Origin: Halomarina oriensis
Lineage (GTDB): Archaea; Halobacteriota; Halobacteria; Halobacteriales; Haloarculaceae
DNA length: 64,000 nt
Direction: 5' to 3'
Assembly: GCF_009791395.1 (NCBI RefSeq)
Contig: NZ_WSZK01000017.1
Location: 62,001-126,000, forward strand
Positions 26,655 through 35,807 of the stretch are shown here, piece by piece. The notes below the pieces were generated by a model, which was not told the DNA's origin, did not search any database, and saw only the letters and a program-made list of their open reading frames with translations. Position numbers and translations under genes: made by a program. Within the stretch, counting starts at the first letter, position 1. Each line of letters opens with the position of its first letter.

Positions 26655-26706
26655 CCGATTTCGCGAGTTCGCGCAGAGCCGAGCCTCTGCGCGGTATCGA
26701 AATCGG
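26655..26706 (-). other. Strong stem-loop directly downstream of tRNA-Gly
   Basis: Two nested perfect inverted repeats: outer CCGATTTCG (26655-26663) with CGAAATCGG (26698-26706), inner GCGCAGAG (26671-26678) with CTCTGCGC (26685-26692). It begins five bases past the tRNA 3' end on the minus strand. It could end transcription, guide 3' processing of the tRNA precursor, or belong to a mobile-element end. No U tract follows, so an intrinsic terminator of the usual kind is not shown. Confidence 0.6.
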
Positions 26707-26711
26707 AGAAC

Positions 26712-26782
26712 TGCACTGACTGGGATTTGAACCCAGGTTGTGACCATGGCAAGGTCACGTGATACCACTACACTATCAGTGC
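26712..26782 (-). tRNA. tRNA-Gly (anticodon GCC)
   Basis: 71 bases, no intron and no encoded CCA. All arms fold: acceptor GCACTGA/TCAGTGC (7 perfect pairs), D-stem GTG/CAC around a nine-base loop with GG, anticodon stem TGACC/GGTCA with loop TTGCCAT and anticodon GCC, four-base variable region, T-stem CTGGG/CCCAG with loop TTCAAAT, and discriminator A. The GCC anticodon reads GGC and GGU glycine codons, the former very common in this sequence. Confidence 0.97.
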
Positions 26783-26922
26783 TCGTCTGCACCCGAATCT
26801 GGGAGAGGGTAAGATAAAAACCCACCGAAGTACCCCGCCCAGTGACCGCCTCTGTCATGAGACTCTCTCCCACCGAAAACGGTCGTGTGGGAGCTTCACA
26901 GGGCCGTAGAGAAACGCTACCC

Positions 26923-26928
26923 TTTTAG
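26923..26928 (+). promoter_or_regulatory. TATA element of the ribosomal operon promoter
   Basis: TTTTAG lies 56-61 bases before the ATG at 26984, implying a 5' leader of roughly 30 bases. It is the only clear promoter before the SPOUT methyltransferase gene, which begins the ribosomal block. Confidence 0.5.
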
Positions 26929-26983
26929 GACCACACTGGGTACGACTGGAATAGTCTCGTGTACAGCGAGGAAGCGCATCGGC

Positions 26984-27880
26984 ATGACACGCACCGTACT
27001 CGTGCCGTCGTCGCTGGTTCGAGAGTCCCGTGACAAACGGGAGGCGACCCGAAAACTCGGGTACGTCGCCCGTGCGGCCACGGTCTTCCGAATCGACCGC
27101 CTGCTCGTCTTCCCGGACAGGGAAGGCGAGCGGCGTTGGGACGACGGGTTCGTTCGCACCGTGCTGGCCTACGCGGCCACACCTCCGTACCTCCGAAAGG
27201 AGGCGTGGGGACGGCGCGAGGAACTGGAGTGCGTCGGCGTGCTGCCGCCGCTCCGCGCTGTCGCGCAGACCGGCTCCGAATCTGACGGTTCGGGGTCGTT
27301 AAGACAAGGAATCGTGACCGAGGTCGGACCTGACGGGCGCGTTCGGGTCAATTGCGGACTGCAACACCCAGCCTCCCTCCTCGTGCCGCCGGGAATGGCG
27401 GTCGAAGAGGGGGAACGCGTGACCATCAGGGTCTCTTCGCGACGGCCGCTCCGGGCCCGCATCGTCGACGAGTCCCCGCCGGGACTCTCGGTGTGGGCCG
27501 AGGAGCTGGAGACGGCACTCTCCCGGGACGACGCCGGCGTTCGAATCGCCGCGTCGCGCCACGGGGAGGAACTCGACGCCACACGGCTGGGCGAACTCGC
27601 CCCGCGTGTGCGCGATGGGTTCACCGCCGTGTTCGGCTCGCCGGAACGCGGCCTCCCGGAGATTCTTGGTGTCCACCCGCCGCGGGTGGACCCACGCGAC
27701 GAGCAGTGGTCGCCCGAGAGCGACCACGAGTCCCCGGGGGACGCCCCCGACGGGACGCGGTCTCACGAACCGGCAGCCCGGTTCGACCTCTGGTTGAACA
27801 CGGTTCCGCACCAGGGCAGCGAGGTGGTCCGAACGGAGGAGGCTCTGTTCGCCACGCTCGCCTGCCTCAACCTGAGGTAA
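26984..27880 (+). CDS. Putative SPOUT RNA methyltransferase (DUF171 type)
   Basis: 298 residues. The order is an N-terminal SPOUT half (MTRTVLVPSSLVRESRDKRE, VARAATVFRIDRLLVFPD, AATPPYLRKEAWGRREELE), an inserted OB-like beta-barrel (about 100-170: GIVTEVGPDGRVRVNCGLQ) and a C-terminal SPOUT half (AVFGSPERGLPEILG, LNTVPHQGSEVVRTEEALF, ATLACLNLR) that ties the trefoil knot and binds S-adenosylmethionine. Related proteins modify ribosomal RNA. The same gene precedes rpl3 in many archaea, and rpl3 follows five bases after its stop. The start ATG is at 26984, since 33 upstream codons are unlike the family and begin before the TATA element. Confidence 0.9.
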   Translation: MTRTVLVPSSLVRESRDKREATRKLGYVARAATVFRIDRLLVFPDREGERRWDDGFVRTVLAYAATPPYLRKEAWGRREELECVGVLPPLRAVAQTGSESDGSGSLRQGIVTEVGPDGRVRVNCGLQHPASLLVPPGMAVEEGERVTIRVSSRRPLRARIVDESPPGLSVWAEELETALSRDDAGVRIAASRHGEELDATRLGELAPRVRDGFTAVFGSPERGLPEILGVHPPRVDPRDEQWSPESDHESPGDAPDGTRSHEPAARFDLWLNTVPHQGSEVVRTEEALFATLACLNLR

Positions 27881-27885
27881 CACCA

Positions 27886-28887
27886 ATGCCACAACCAAGC
27901 AGACCACGAAAAGGCTCGATGGGCTTCGGCCCGCGTGTCCGTGCGTCCAGCGAGGTGCCGCGTCTCAAGACGTGGCCCGAGGACGACGGGCAGCCGGGGC
28001 TTCAGGGCTTCGCTGGCTACAAGGCCGGCATGTCCCACGTCGTGATGGTCAACGACGAGCCCAACTCCCCCCGCGAGGGCCAGGAGGAGACCGTCCCCGT
28101 GACGGTCGTCGAGACGCCGCCCATGCGTGCGGTGGCGCTCCGAGCCTACGAAGACACGCCGTACGGCCTGCGACCGATGACGGAGGTCTGGACCGACGAG
28201 TTCCACGAGGACCTCGGTCGGGCACTCGACCTCCCCGAGTCGGCAGGTCAGGAACAGCTCGTTCGGGACGCGCTCGAAGCCGGCGAACTGGGCGACGTGC
28301 GGATGATCACGCACACCGTCCCCGGCGCGACGAGCGTCCCGAAGAAGAAACCCGACGTGATGGAGACGCGAGTCGGCGGTGGCTCGCTCGACGAGCGCGT
28401 GGAGTTCGCGCTTGACCTCATCGAGGACGGCGGCGAGCACTCGGTCTCGGACGTGTTCCGAGCCGGCGAGTTCGCCGACATCTCGGGCATCACGAAGGGG
28501 AAGGGCACCCAGGGCCCGGTCAAGCGCTGGGGCGTCCAGAAGCGCAAAGGGAAACACGCCCGCCAGGGGTGGCGCCGACGTATCGGCAACCTCGGCCCGT
28601 GGAACCCCTCGCGCGTGCGCTCGACGGTCCCCCAGCAGGGGCAGACCGGCTACCACCAGCGCACCGAACTGAACAAGCGCCTCATCGCCCTCGGCGACGA
28701 GGAGGTCACTCCGAACGGTGGCTTCGTCAACTACGGCGAGGTCGACGGCGAGTACGCACTCGTCAAGGGGTCGGTTCCGGGTCCGAACAAGCGCGTCGTG
28801 CGCTTCCGCCCGGCCGTCCGACCGTCCGAGCAACCGCGCCTCGACCCCGAGGTGCGCTACGTCTCTACGGAGAGTAACCAAGGATGA
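27886..28887 (+). CDS. rpl3: 50S ribosomal protein L3 (uL3)
   Basis: 333 residues, normal for archaea. The basic N-terminus MPQPSRPRKGSMGFGPR enters the ribosome core. FAGYKAGMSHVVM opens the beta-barrel and ITKGKGTQGPVKRWGVQKRKGKHARQ is the long loop close to the peptidyl transferase centre. LGPWNPSRVRSTVPQQGQTGYHQRTELNKRL is the family signature. The ATG at 27886 is the only start that gives this N-terminus. It overlaps rpl4 by four bases. Confidence 0.98.
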   Translation: MPQPSRPRKGSMGFGPRVRASSEVPRLKTWPEDDGQPGLQGFAGYKAGMSHVVMVNDEPNSPREGQEETVPVTVVETPPMRAVALRAYEDTPYGLRPMTEVWTDEFHEDLGRALDLPESAGQEQLVRDALEAGELGDVRMITHTVPGATSVPKKKPDVMETRVGGGSLDERVEFALDLIEDGGEHSVSDVFRAGEFADISGITKGKGTQGPVKRWGVQKRKGKHARQGWRRRIGNLGPWNPSRVRSTVPQQGQTGYHQRTELNKRLIALGDEEVTPNGGFVNYGEVDGEYALVKGSVPGPNKRVVRFRPAVRPSEQPRLDPEVRYVSTESNQG

Positions 28888-29639
28888 CTGTCGTATTCGA
28901 CCTGGAGGGCGAGGAAGCGGGGGAGGTCGACCTCCCCGAGGTCTTCGAGACGACGTACCGTCCGGACCTCATCCGCCGCTCCGTTCGCGCCGCCCAGGCC
29001 AACCGCAAGCAGGACTACGGTGCGGACCCCTTCGCGGGGATGCGCACCCCGGCCGAATCGTTCGGTAGCGGTCGCGGCATGGCTCACGTCCCCCGGCAGA
29101 ACGGACAGGGTCGCCGCGTCCCGCAGACGGTCGGTGGCCGCAAGGCCCACCCACCGAAAGCGGAGAAAGACCGCACCGAGAAGGTGAACAAGAAGGAGCG
29201 ACAGCTCGCCGTCCGCTCGGCGCTCGCCGCGACGACGGACCCCGAACTCGTGGCCGAACGCGGCCACCAGTTCGACGCGGACGCACTGGACGAGGACTCG
29301 CTCCCACTCGTCGTCTCCGACGAGTTCGAGGACCTCGTGAAGACGAAGGAGGTCGTCGCGCTGCTCGAAGCGCTCGGTGTCTACACCGACGTGCAGCGTG
29401 CGGACGAGGGCAAGAAGGTCAAAGGTGGCCGCGGGACGACCCGTGGCCGCAAGTACCGCCGCCCGAGTTCCATCCTCTTCGTCACGACCGACGAGCCATC
29501 GACGGCCGCCCGCAACCTCGCGGGCGTCACCGTCGCCACCGCCCGTGAGGTCAACGCGGAGGACCTCGCACCGGGTGGCCAGGCCGGTCGACTCACGGTC
29601 TTCACCGAGTCCGCACTGGAGGAGGTTGCCACACGATGA
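28884..29639 (+). CDS. rpl4: 50S ribosomal protein L4 (uL4)
   Basis: 251 residues. Globular domain plus the loop that lines the exit tunnel (about 50-110: GMRTPAESFGSGRGMAHVPR, NGQGRRVPQTVGGRKAHPPK). The second half has LAVRSALAATTDPELVAERGH and KGGRGTTRGRKYRRPSSIL. Overlaps rpl3 and rpl23 by four bases each, so translation is coupled. Confidence 0.98.
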   Translation: MTVVFDLEGEEAGEVDLPEVFETTYRPDLIRRSVRAAQANRKQDYGADPFAGMRTPAESFGSGRGMAHVPRQNGQGRRVPQTVGGRKAHPPKAEKDRTEKVNKKERQLAVRSALAATTDPELVAERGHQFDADALDEDSLPLVVSDEFEDLVKTKEVVALLEALGVYTDVQRADEGKKVKGGRGTTRGRKYRRPSSILFVTTDEPSTAARNLAGVTVATAREVNAEDLAPGGQAGRLTVFTESALEEVATR

Positions 29640-29887
29640 GCATCATCAAACACCCGAACGTCACAGAGAAGGCCATGAACGAGATGGACTTCCAGAACAA
29701 GCTCCAGTTCGTCGTCGACGCCGACGCGAGCAAGCCGGAGATCCGTGACGCACTGCAGGAACAGTTCGACATCTCCATCGACAGCGTGAACACGCAGATC
29801 ACGCCGGAGGGCACCAAGAAGGCGACCGTGCGTCTGTCCGACGACGACGACGCACAGGAAGTCGCCTCGCGGATCGGGGTGTTCTGA
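29636..29887 (+). CDS. rpl23: 50S ribosomal protein L23 (uL23)
   Basis: 83 residues, the short archaeal form. The family opening [20 protein letters not shown] is followed by [19 protein letters not shown], the helix that sits by the tunnel exit and the SRP/Sec docking site, and [20 protein letters not shown]. One base separates it from rpl2. Confidence 0.97.
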   Translation: MSIIKHPNVTEKAMNEMDFQNKLQFVVDADASKPEIRDALQEQFDISIDSVNTQITPEGTKKATVRLSDDDDAQEVASRIGVF

Positions 29888-29888
29888 G

Positions 29889-30623
29889 ATGGGACGACGA
29901 ATCCAGGGCCAGCGCCGTGGCCGCGGGACGCCGACGTTCCGTGCACCGAGCCACCGCTACAAGGCCGACCTCGACCACCGGACCGTCGAGACGGACGTCG
30001 TCCGCGGCGAGGTCGTCGGCATCGAGCACGACCCCGCACGCAGCGCACCCGTCGCGGCCGTCGAGTTCGAGGACGGCGACCAGCGTCTCGTCCTCGCGCC
30101 CGAGGGCATCGCGGTCGGCGACGACGTCCAGGTGGGCGTCAGCGCCGAGATCGCGCCCGGGAACACGCTCCCGCTGCGCGAGATCCCCGAGGGGGTCCCC
30201 GTCTGCAACGTCGAGCGACAGGCCGGTGACGGCGGGAAGTTCGCCCGCTCGTCCGGTGTGAGCGCGACGCTGCTGACCCACGACCGCAAGGCTGCCATCG
30301 TGCAGCTCCCGAGCGGCGAGATTCGCCGTCTCAGCCCGGACTGCCGGGCGACCATCGGCGTCGTCGCCGGTGGCGGTCGAACCGAGAAACCGTTCGTGAA
30401 AGCTGGGAACAAACACCACAAGATGCGCGCCCGCGGGACGAAGTGGCCGCGCGTCCGTGGTGTGGCGATGAACGCCGTCGACCACCCGTTCGGTGGCGGC
30501 GGCCGCCAGCACCCCGGTCGACCGAAGAGCGTCTCCCGCGACGCGCCGCCGGGCCGGAAGGTCGGTGACATCGCGTCCCGCCGGACGGGCCGTGGCGGCA
30601 AAGGAGGGCGAGACAAGAAATGA
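29889..30623 (+). CDS. rpl2: 50S ribosomal protein L2 (uL2)
   Basis: 244 residues. The rRNA-binding protein of the peptidyl transferase region. Seen: [58 protein letters not shown] and the universally conserved [20 protein letters not shown] with the histidine close to the active centre. The basic end KGGRDKK is normal. It overlaps rps19 by four bases. Confidence 0.98.
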   Translation: MGRRIQGQRRGRGTPTFRAPSHRYKADLDHRTVETDVVRGEVVGIEHDPARSAPVAAVEFEDGDQRLVLAPEGIAVGDDVQVGVSAEIAPGNTLPLREIPEGVPVCNVERQAGDGGKFARSSGVSATLLTHDRKAAIVQLPSGEIRRLSPDCRATIGVVAGGGRTEKPFVKAGNKHHKMRARGTKWPRVRGVAMNAVDHPFGGGGRQHPGRPKSVSRDAPPGRKVGDIASRRTGRGGKGGRDKK

Positions 30624-31048
30624 GTTCAGACTACCAGATCGGCCGCGACAAGGACGAGGAGTTCACGTACCGCGGTCACACGCTGGAGGAACTCCGCGAG
30701 ATGGACCTCGAGGAGTTCGCGGAACTGCTACCCGCACGGAAGCGGCGAACCATCGAGCGCGGCCTGACCGAGGAGCACCAGAAGCTGCTCGCGAAAGCCG
30801 ACAAGCGCGACGCCGAGACGTCCGCGAACAACCCGCTCCGAACCCACCTGCGCGACATGCCTATCGTGCCGGCGTTCGTCGGCAAGACGTTCGCGGTCTA
30901 CAGCGGCCAGGAGTTCGAGCGCGTCGAGATAGAACCCGAGATGCTCGGGCACTACCTCGGCGAGTTCGTCCTCACGCGCTCGTCGGTCACGCACGGTCAG
31001 GCGGGTATCGGGGCGACGCGCTCCTCGAAGTTCGTCCCCCTCAAGTGA
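30620..31048 (+). CDS. rps19: 30S ribosomal protein S19 (uS19)
   Basis: 142 residues, the archaeal/eukaryotic S15-like form with an acidic N-terminal extension ([20 protein letters not shown]). The core shows [40 protein letters not shown] and [17 protein letters not shown]. It binds near the head of the small subunit. Two bases separate it from rpl22. Confidence 0.97.
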   Translation: MSSDYQIGRDKDEEFTYRGHTLEELREMDLEEFAELLPARKRRTIERGLTEEHQKLLAKADKRDAETSANNPLRTHLRDMPIVPAFVGKTFAVYSGQEFERVEIEPEMLGHYLGEFVLTRSSVTHGQAGIGATRSSKFVPLK

Positions 31049-31050
31049 CC

Positions 31051-31512
31051 ATGGGAATCAGCTACAGCGTCGACGCCGACCCGGAGACCACGGCGAAAGC
31101 CATGCTCCGAGAGCGTCACATGTCCCACAAGCACAGCAAAGAGATCGCGCGCGCCATCAAGGGCGAGACCGCCGGCGACGCCGTCGAGTACCTCGAACAG
31201 GTCCTCGCGGGCGAGCGCTCGGTCCCGTTCAAGTCCCACAACTCCGGCGTCGGACACCGCTCCGACATCGACGGCTGGGACGCCGGCCGGTACCCGGAGA
31301 AGGCGACCGAGGCGTTCCTCGACCTCTTGGAGAACGTCGTCGGCAACGCCGACCACCAGGGCTTCGACGGCGAGAGCATGCGCATCATGCACGTCGCCGC
31401 CCACAAGGTCGGCGAGTCCCCCGGCCGCAAGCCGCGGGCGTTCGGTCGTGCCACCTCGTGGAACACCCCGCAGGTGGACGTCGAACTCATCCTCGAAGAG
31501 GTGGATAACTGA
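31051..31512 (+). CDS. rpl22: 50S ribosomal protein L22 (uL22)
   Basis: 153 residues. [20 protein letters not shown] starts the archaeal protein and [20 protein letters not shown] follows. The loop that lines the tunnel is in the [20 protein letters not shown] region, and [20 protein letters not shown] is the C-terminal signature. It overlaps rps3 by one base (TGATG). Confidence 0.97.
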   Translation: MGISYSVDADPETTAKAMLRERHMSHKHSKEIARAIKGETAGDAVEYLEQVLAGERSVPFKSHNSGVGHRSDIDGWDAGRYPEKATEAFLDLLENVVGNADHQGFDGESMRIMHVAAHKVGESPGRKPRAFGRATSWNTPQVDVELILEEVDN

Positions 31513-32591
31513 TGGCAGACGAACACGAATTCATCGAGAACGGGCTGCAGCGCACCCAGATCGACGAGTTCTTCGGTGAAGAGCTCGCTCGCGCCGGCTA
31601 CGGCGGCATGGAAGTCGCCAAGACGCCGATGGGCGTCCAGATCGTCCTTCGGGCCGAGAAGCCCGGGATGGTCATCGGCAAGGGCGGGAAGAACATCCGC
31701 AAGATCACGAGCGAACTAGAGACGCGCTTCGACCTCGACGACCCGCAGATCGACGTGCAGGAGGTCGACGAACCGGACCTCAACGCACAGATCGTCGCGG
31801 ACCGTCTCGCGAACGCGCTCGAACGTGGCTGGTACTTCCGCAAGGCGGGCCACACCACCATCGACCGCATCATGGACGCCGGCGCACTCGGTGCCGAGAT
31901 CGTCCTCAGCGGGAAGGTGACGGGCGCACGCTCGCGCGTCGAGAAGTTCAACCGCGGCTACATCAAGCACAACGGCGAACCGGCCGAGTCCATCGTCGAC
32001 GAGGGCCAGGGCGTCGCCGTGATGAAGCTCGGGACCATCGGTGTCACGGTCAAGATTATCCCGCCCGGCGCGCAGCTCCCCGACGACTTCCAGGTCGTCG
32101 AGGAGGCCGACGTCTCCGAGTGGGTCGTCGAACCCGAAGCGGACGAGGAGGGTGTCGAGGAACTGCTCGACCGCGACCCCGACGAGACCGCCGACGCGGG
32201 TACCGAACCCGTCACCGAGTCCGAGGCGGACGACGGCAGCGCGCCGACCGCCGACGAGGAGGTCGTCGAGGAGGAGGTCCTCGACGAGGAACAGGAGGTC
32301 GCCACGCCCGAGGAGGGTGACATCGAGGAGGAACTCGACGACCTCGAAGAGGCCGTCGAGGGCGAACTCTCCGAGGACAGCGAGGCCGAAGCGGAGGACC
32401 TGCTCGACGAGATGGAAGCACAGGACACCGCCGAGGCGGACGTCGAAGAGACCGTCGAGGGTGAGGACAGCGAGGCCGCTGCCTCGGAGGACGGCGAGAC
32501 CGCTGCCTCGGAAGACGAGGCCGGCGGTGCCGACGAGGCATCCGACGCGCCCGCGACGGACGACTCGGACGACGAGGAGGGCGAGAACTGA
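31512..32591 (+). CDS. rps3: 30S ribosomal protein S3 (uS3) with a very long acidic tail
   Basis: 359 residues. The KH domain is complete ([20 protein letters not shown]), followed by [11 protein letters not shown]-like segment ([20 protein letters not shown]), [20 protein letters not shown] and the C-domain [20 protein letters not shown]. About 140 residues after this are almost only Glu, Asp, Ala and Ser. S3 lines the mRNA entry. Halophile S3 proteins have acidic tails, and this one is long. It overlaps rpl29 by one base. Confidence 0.97.
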   Translation: MADEHEFIENGLQRTQIDEFFGEELARAGYGGMEVAKTPMGVQIVLRAEKPGMVIGKGGKNIRKITSELETRFDLDDPQIDVQEVDEPDLNAQIVADRLANALERGWYFRKAGHTTIDRIMDAGALGAEIVLSGKVTGARSRVEKFNRGYIKHNGEPAESIVDEGQGVAVMKLGTIGVTVKIIPPGAQLPDDFQVVEEADVSEWVVEPEADEEGVEELLDRDPDETADAGTEPVTESEADDGSAPTADEEVVEEEVLDEEQEVATPEEGDIEEELDDLEEAVEGELSEDSEAEAEDLLDEMEAQDTAEADVEETVEGEDSEAAASEDGETAASEDEAGGADEASDAPATDDSDDEEGEN

Positions 32592-32811
32592 TGGCCATCC
32601 TCTACACCGAAGAGATCCGCGACATGACGCCTGCCGAACGGCAGTCGGAACTCGAGGAACTCGAGACGGAACTGCTCAACGCCAACGCCGTGCAGGCCGC
32701 TGGTGGCGCACCGGACAACCCCGGTCGCATCAGCGAGCTTCGCCGCACCATGCCCGGATCAAGACGATTCAGGGCGAGGAAGGCGACGGCGACGGCGAGG
32801 AGGCCGAATAG
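32591..32811 (+). pseudogene. rpl29: 50S ribosomal protein L29 (uL29), one-base deletion near the 3' end
   Basis: The first 53 codons give a normal archaeal L29 ([48 protein letters not shown]). The frame then slips and would end only at 32818 inside rnp1. The neighbouring frame continues correctly as [19 protein letters not shown] and stops with TAG at 32809, immediately before the rnp1 ATG. One missing base (expected C) after T at 32751 restores IARIKTIQ and a 73-residue protein. L29 sits at the tunnel exit. Because the rest of the operon is perfect, a sequence error is more likely than a dead gene. Confidence 0.92.
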
Positions 32812-33156
32812 ATGTTGACCGCCGAGACCCTGCCACGCCACGAACTCGTCGGCTTGCATGTGCGAGTCGCCGACTCGTCGGACCCGACGCTCGTCGGGTG
32901 TGAGGGGGAGGTCGTCAGCGAGACGACCAACACCCTGGTACTCGAGAGCGTTGCGCGCACCAGCGGGCAACGTCAGGGGTCTCGGTCCGTGCGGGTGCCG
33001 AAGGCGGTTGCGACGTTCGAGTTCCGCCTCGACGACGTGGAGCGACGTTCCACGACCGACGACTCCGACGCGGAGTACGTCGTCGTCGACGGCGAGCGAC
33101 TCGTCGCGCGGCCGGCCCGACGCACCGAACGCACAGGTGATTCACGATGGCAATAG
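32812..33156 (+). CDS. rnp1: Ribonuclease P protein component 1 (Rpp29/Pop4)
   Basis: 114 residues. A small Sm-like barrel protein of archaeal RNase P that helps bind the RNA and substrate for pre-tRNA 5' cleavage. Seen: [38 protein letters not shown], and [17 protein letters not shown]. Its position between rpl29 and rps17 is the usual archaeal place. The ATG directly follows the corrected rpl29 stop (TAGATG), and its last 10 bases overlap rps17. Confidence 0.93.
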   Translation: MLTAETLPRHELVGLHVRVADSSDPTLVGCEGEVVSETTNTLVLESVARTSGQRQGSRSVRVPKAVATFEFRLDDVERRSTTDDSDAEYVVVDGERLVARPARRTERTGDSRWQ

Positions 33157-33575
33157 GACTGAACGTACCAGAGCCAGAGGAGACCTGCTCCGACCCGAAC
33201 TGCCCGTTCCACGGCGAACTCGCCGTGCGCGGTCAGACGATCGAAGCAGCGGTCGCCTCCACGGCGATGGACAAGACCGTCGTCGTCGAGCGAGAGTACG
33301 ACGTGCGCGTGCCCAAGTACGACCGGTACATGAAGCGCCGGTCGCGCATCCCGGCACACCACCCCGCATGTCTCGACCTCTCGTCCGGCGACATCGTACG
33401 TATCGCAGAGACTCGACCGCTGTCGAAGACGAAATCCCACGTCGTAGTGGAGATCGTCGAGGCGGCCGAGGAGTCGGGCGGCATCACTGCCCCCGCGACC
33501 GAAAGCACCGAAGACACCGCCGGTGACGTCACCGAGGGTGCTTCGGCGGACCGCTCGCCCGAGGGTGAGGACTGA
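33147..33575 (+). CDS. rps17: 30S ribosomal protein S17 (uS17) with extended tail
   Basis: 142 residues, about 30 more than usual for haloarchaea. The core shows [20 protein letters not shown] with the archaeal CxxxxC zinc-like pair, [40 protein letters not shown], and [20 protein letters not shown]. The extra C-terminal stretch is Thr/Ser/Glu-rich and acidic and likely disordered. The start ATG is at 33147. It overlaps rpl14 by one base. Confidence 0.96.
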   Translation: MAIGLNVPEPEETCSDPNCPFHGELAVRGQTIEAAVASTAMDKTVVVEREYDVRVPKYDRYMKRRSRIPAHHPACLDLSSGDIVRIAETRPLSKTKSHVVVEIVEAAEESGGITAPATESTEDTAGDVTEGASADRSPEGED

Positions 33576-33973
33576 TGCAGGCACTCAACGCCGACGTGAC
33601 CCAGGGCCTCGAGAAAGGCTCGCTCGTCACGTGCGCGGACAACACCGGTGCCCGCGAACTGAAGGTCATCAGCGTCTCGGGCTACCACGGAACGAAGAAC
33701 CGCCACCCCAAGGCCGGCGTCGGTGACAAGGTCACCGTCTCGGTCACGAAGGGGACGCCGGAGATGCGACGACAGGTGCTCGAAGCCGTCGTCGTCCGCC
33801 AGCGCAAGTCCATCCGTCGACCCGACGGCGTCCGCGTCAAGTTCGAGGACAACGCGGCCGTCATCGTCGACGAGAACGAGGACCCCCGCGGCACGGAGAT
33901 CAAGGGGCCCATCGCGCAGGAGGTCGGCGAGCGGTTCGGCAGCATCGCCAGCACGGCGACCATGATGTACTAA
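33575..33973 (+). CDS. rpl14: 50S ribosomal protein L14 (uL14)
   Basis: 132 residues. [20 protein letters not shown] and [20 protein letters not shown] are the family segments. The body is a five-stranded barrel contacting the small subunit, and VRFEDN-like ([20 protein letters not shown]) and [19 protein letters not shown] finish it. Two bases before rpl24. Confidence 0.98.
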   Translation: MQALNADVTQGLEKGSLVTCADNTGARELKVISVSGYHGTKNRHPKAGVGDKVTVSVTKGTPEMRRQVLEAVVVRQRKSIRRPDGVRVKFEDNAAVIVDENEDPRGTEIKGPIAQEVGERFGSIASTATMMY

Positions 33974-33975
33974 CG

Positions 33976-34332
33976 ATGACGAAACAACCACGCAAACAAC
34001 GCAACCGACGTGCCAACGCGCCGCTCCACGAGCGCCACAAGCAGGTCCGTGCGACGCTGACCGGTGACCTCCGCGAGGAGTACGGCCAGCGCTCGGTCCG
34101 CGTCAACGCCGGGGACACCGTCGAGGTGCTCCGCGGTGACGGTGCCGGCACCGAAGGCGAGGTCCAGACGGTGGACCTCAAGGACGCGACCATCCACGTC
34201 GAGGGCGTCACGATCAAGAAGGCCGACGGCGAGGACGTTCCGCGGGCGCTCGACGCCTCGAACGTTCGCGTCACGGACCTCGACCTCGAGGACGGCAACC
34301 GCGAGGCACGATTAGAGAGTGATGACGAATGA
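33976..34332 (+). CDS. rpl24: 50S ribosomal protein L24 (uL24)
   Basis: 118 residues. The basic N-terminus [20 protein letters not shown] and [20 protein letters not shown] with the KOW motif ([18 protein letters not shown]) identify it. It is an assembly-initiating protein near the tunnel exit. It overlaps rps4e by four bases. Confidence 0.97.
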   Translation: MTKQPRKQRNRRANAPLHERHKQVRATLTGDLREEYGQRSVRVNAGDTVEVLRGDGAGTEGEVQTVDLKDATIHVEGVTIKKADGEDVPRALDASNVRVTDLDLEDGNREARLESDDE

Positions 34333-35120
34333 GTGACCACCAGAAACGACTGTCGGCACCGACGTCGTGGCCGGTCGCACGCAAGACGAAGAAGTACACC
34401 GTCAAGGCGGGCGCAGGCCCCCACGGTCAGGAAGGGGTGCCGCTCCTCATCCTGCTTCGTGACGTGCTCGGCTACGTCGACTCGAAGAAGGAAGCGCGCT
34501 ACGCGCTCGACCAGGGCAGCATCGTCGTCAACGGTCAGGCGGCCCGCGACGAGCGCCGCCCCATCGGGATGTTCGACATCCTGGGCTTCGTCGAGCGCGG
34601 GGAGTTCTACCGCGTGTTCCCCGACGAGGGCGGTCGGCTGGCGCTGACCCCCATCGACGCCGACAGCGCCGACTCGAAACTCGGGAAGGTCGCCGGCAAG
34701 CAGACGGTCGCCGGCGGCCAGACCCAGTTGACGCTCCACGACGGTCAGACGCTCCTCGTCGAGGACGACTCCATCGGCGGCGGCGACTCCGTCGTCGTCG
34801 ACAACGAGGACAAGAGCGTCGTCGCACACTTCCCCTACGAGGAGGGTGCGCTCGTGACGGCCGTTCGCGGCCAGCACGCCGGTCAGATCGGTACGATCGG
34901 CGAAATCGCCATCACGGCCGGGTCCGGCCCGAACAACGTCACCGTCGAACAGGACGGGGACGCCGGCTTCGAGACCATCGCGGACTACGTCGTCGTCATC
35001 GACGAGAACTTCGTCGAGGGTGACGGTGAGAGCGCCGACGCTCCCGAGGACGTGACCGAGGAGGCCTCCTCGGAGGTCGAGGCCGACACGAGTGACGACG
35101 ACGAGGTGAGCGACGAATGA
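34329..35120 (+). CDS. rps4e: 30S ribosomal protein S4e with an acidic tail
   Basis: 263 residues, about 20-30 more than typical. The archaeal/eukaryotic protein shows [60 protein letters not shown] with the S4-like RNA-binding fold, and a KOW-type region [20 protein letters not shown]. The last 35 residues are Glu/Asp/Ser-rich. It overlaps both neighbours by four bases. Confidence 0.97.
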   Translation: MSDHQKRLSAPTSWPVARKTKKYTVKAGAGPHGQEGVPLLILLRDVLGYVDSKKEARYALDQGSIVVNGQAARDERRPIGMFDILGFVERGEFYRVFPDEGGRLALTPIDADSADSKLGKVAGKQTVAGGQTQLTLHDGQTLLVEDDSIGGGDSVVVDNEDKSVVAHFPYEEGALVTAVRGQHAGQIGTIGEIAITAGSGPNNVTVEQDGDAGFETIADYVVVIDENFVEGDGESADAPEDVTEEASSEVEADTSDDDEVSDE

Positions 35121-35635
35121 GTCAGAGTGAAGGGCTCCACGAGATGCGCTCGCCGGTCGTCGAGAAGGTCGTCGTCCACATGGGTATCGGTGAGGGTGGG
35201 CAGCCGCTCGCCAACGCCGAGGAGATCCTCGAGGAGATCACGGGCCAGGAGTCGGTCCGGACCGTCGCCAAGCGCACGGTCCCCGAGTTCAACATCCGCG
35301 AGGGCGACCCCATCGGCGCGAAGGTCACGCTCCGTGGCGACCTCGCCTACGAGTTCCTCGACACCGCGCTCCCACTGGTCGACATCAGCGGGAACCAGTT
35401 CGACCAGACCGGGAACTTCAGCTTCGGTGTCGACGAACACACCGAGTTCCCGAGTCAGGAGTACGACCCGAGCATCGGTATCTACGGGCTGGACGTGACG
35501 GTCAACCTCGTCCGCCCCGGCTACCGTGTGCGCAAGCGCGACGTCGCGACCCAGCAGATTCCGTCGCGCCACCGCCTGAACGTCGAGGACGCCGCGCGGT
35601 TCCTCGAATCGGAGTTCGACGTGGGGATCAACTGA
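35117..35635 (+). CDS. rpl5: 50S ribosomal protein L5 (uL5)
   Basis: 172 residues. [40 protein letters not shown]-like ([20 protein letters not shown]) and [20 protein letters not shown] are family segments. It binds 5S rRNA and contacts the P-site tRNA. One base before rps14. Confidence 0.98.
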   Translation: MSQSEGLHEMRSPVVEKVVVHMGIGEGGQPLANAEEILEEITGQESVRTVAKRTVPEFNIREGDPIGAKVTLRGDLAYEFLDTALPLVDISGNQFDQTGNFSFGVDEHTEFPSQEYDPSIGIYGLDVTVNLVRPGYRVRKRDVATQQIPSRHRLNVEDAARFLESEFDVGIN

Positions 35636-35636
35636 A

Positions 35637-35807
35637 ATGAGCGAAAGCGAAACAGAAGAGTCGGGAGACTCTCACCGCACCGGCCAGCTCGAAGCGTGTC
35701 AACGCTGCGGCCGAAAACAGGGCCTCGTCGGCAAGTACGACGTCTGGCTCTGTCGCCAGTGCTTCCGAGAGATCGCCCGCAGCATGGGATTCAAGAAGTA
35801 CAGCTAA
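35637..35807 (+). CDS. rps14: 30S ribosomal protein S14, zinc form (uS14)
   Basis: 56 residues, so easily missed. [20 protein letters not shown] and [20 protein letters not shown] give two CxxC pairs for one zinc, the standard archaeal type. The start ATG at 35637 gives [12 protein letters not shown], an acidic lead. Its TAA overlaps the rps8 ATG by one base (TAATG). Confidence 0.97.
   Translation: MSESETEESGDSHRTGQLEACQRCGRKQGLVGKYDVWLCRQCFREIARSMGFKKYS

Noticed and set aside
26885-26983. N-terminal extension of the SPOUT methyltransferase to an ATG at 26885
   Set aside because: It would begin before the TATA element at 26923 and adds 33 residues unlike the family.
32751-32811. Programmed frameshift in rpl29
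   Set aside because: No slippery site, pause structure or known example for L29. A missing base explains everything more simply.
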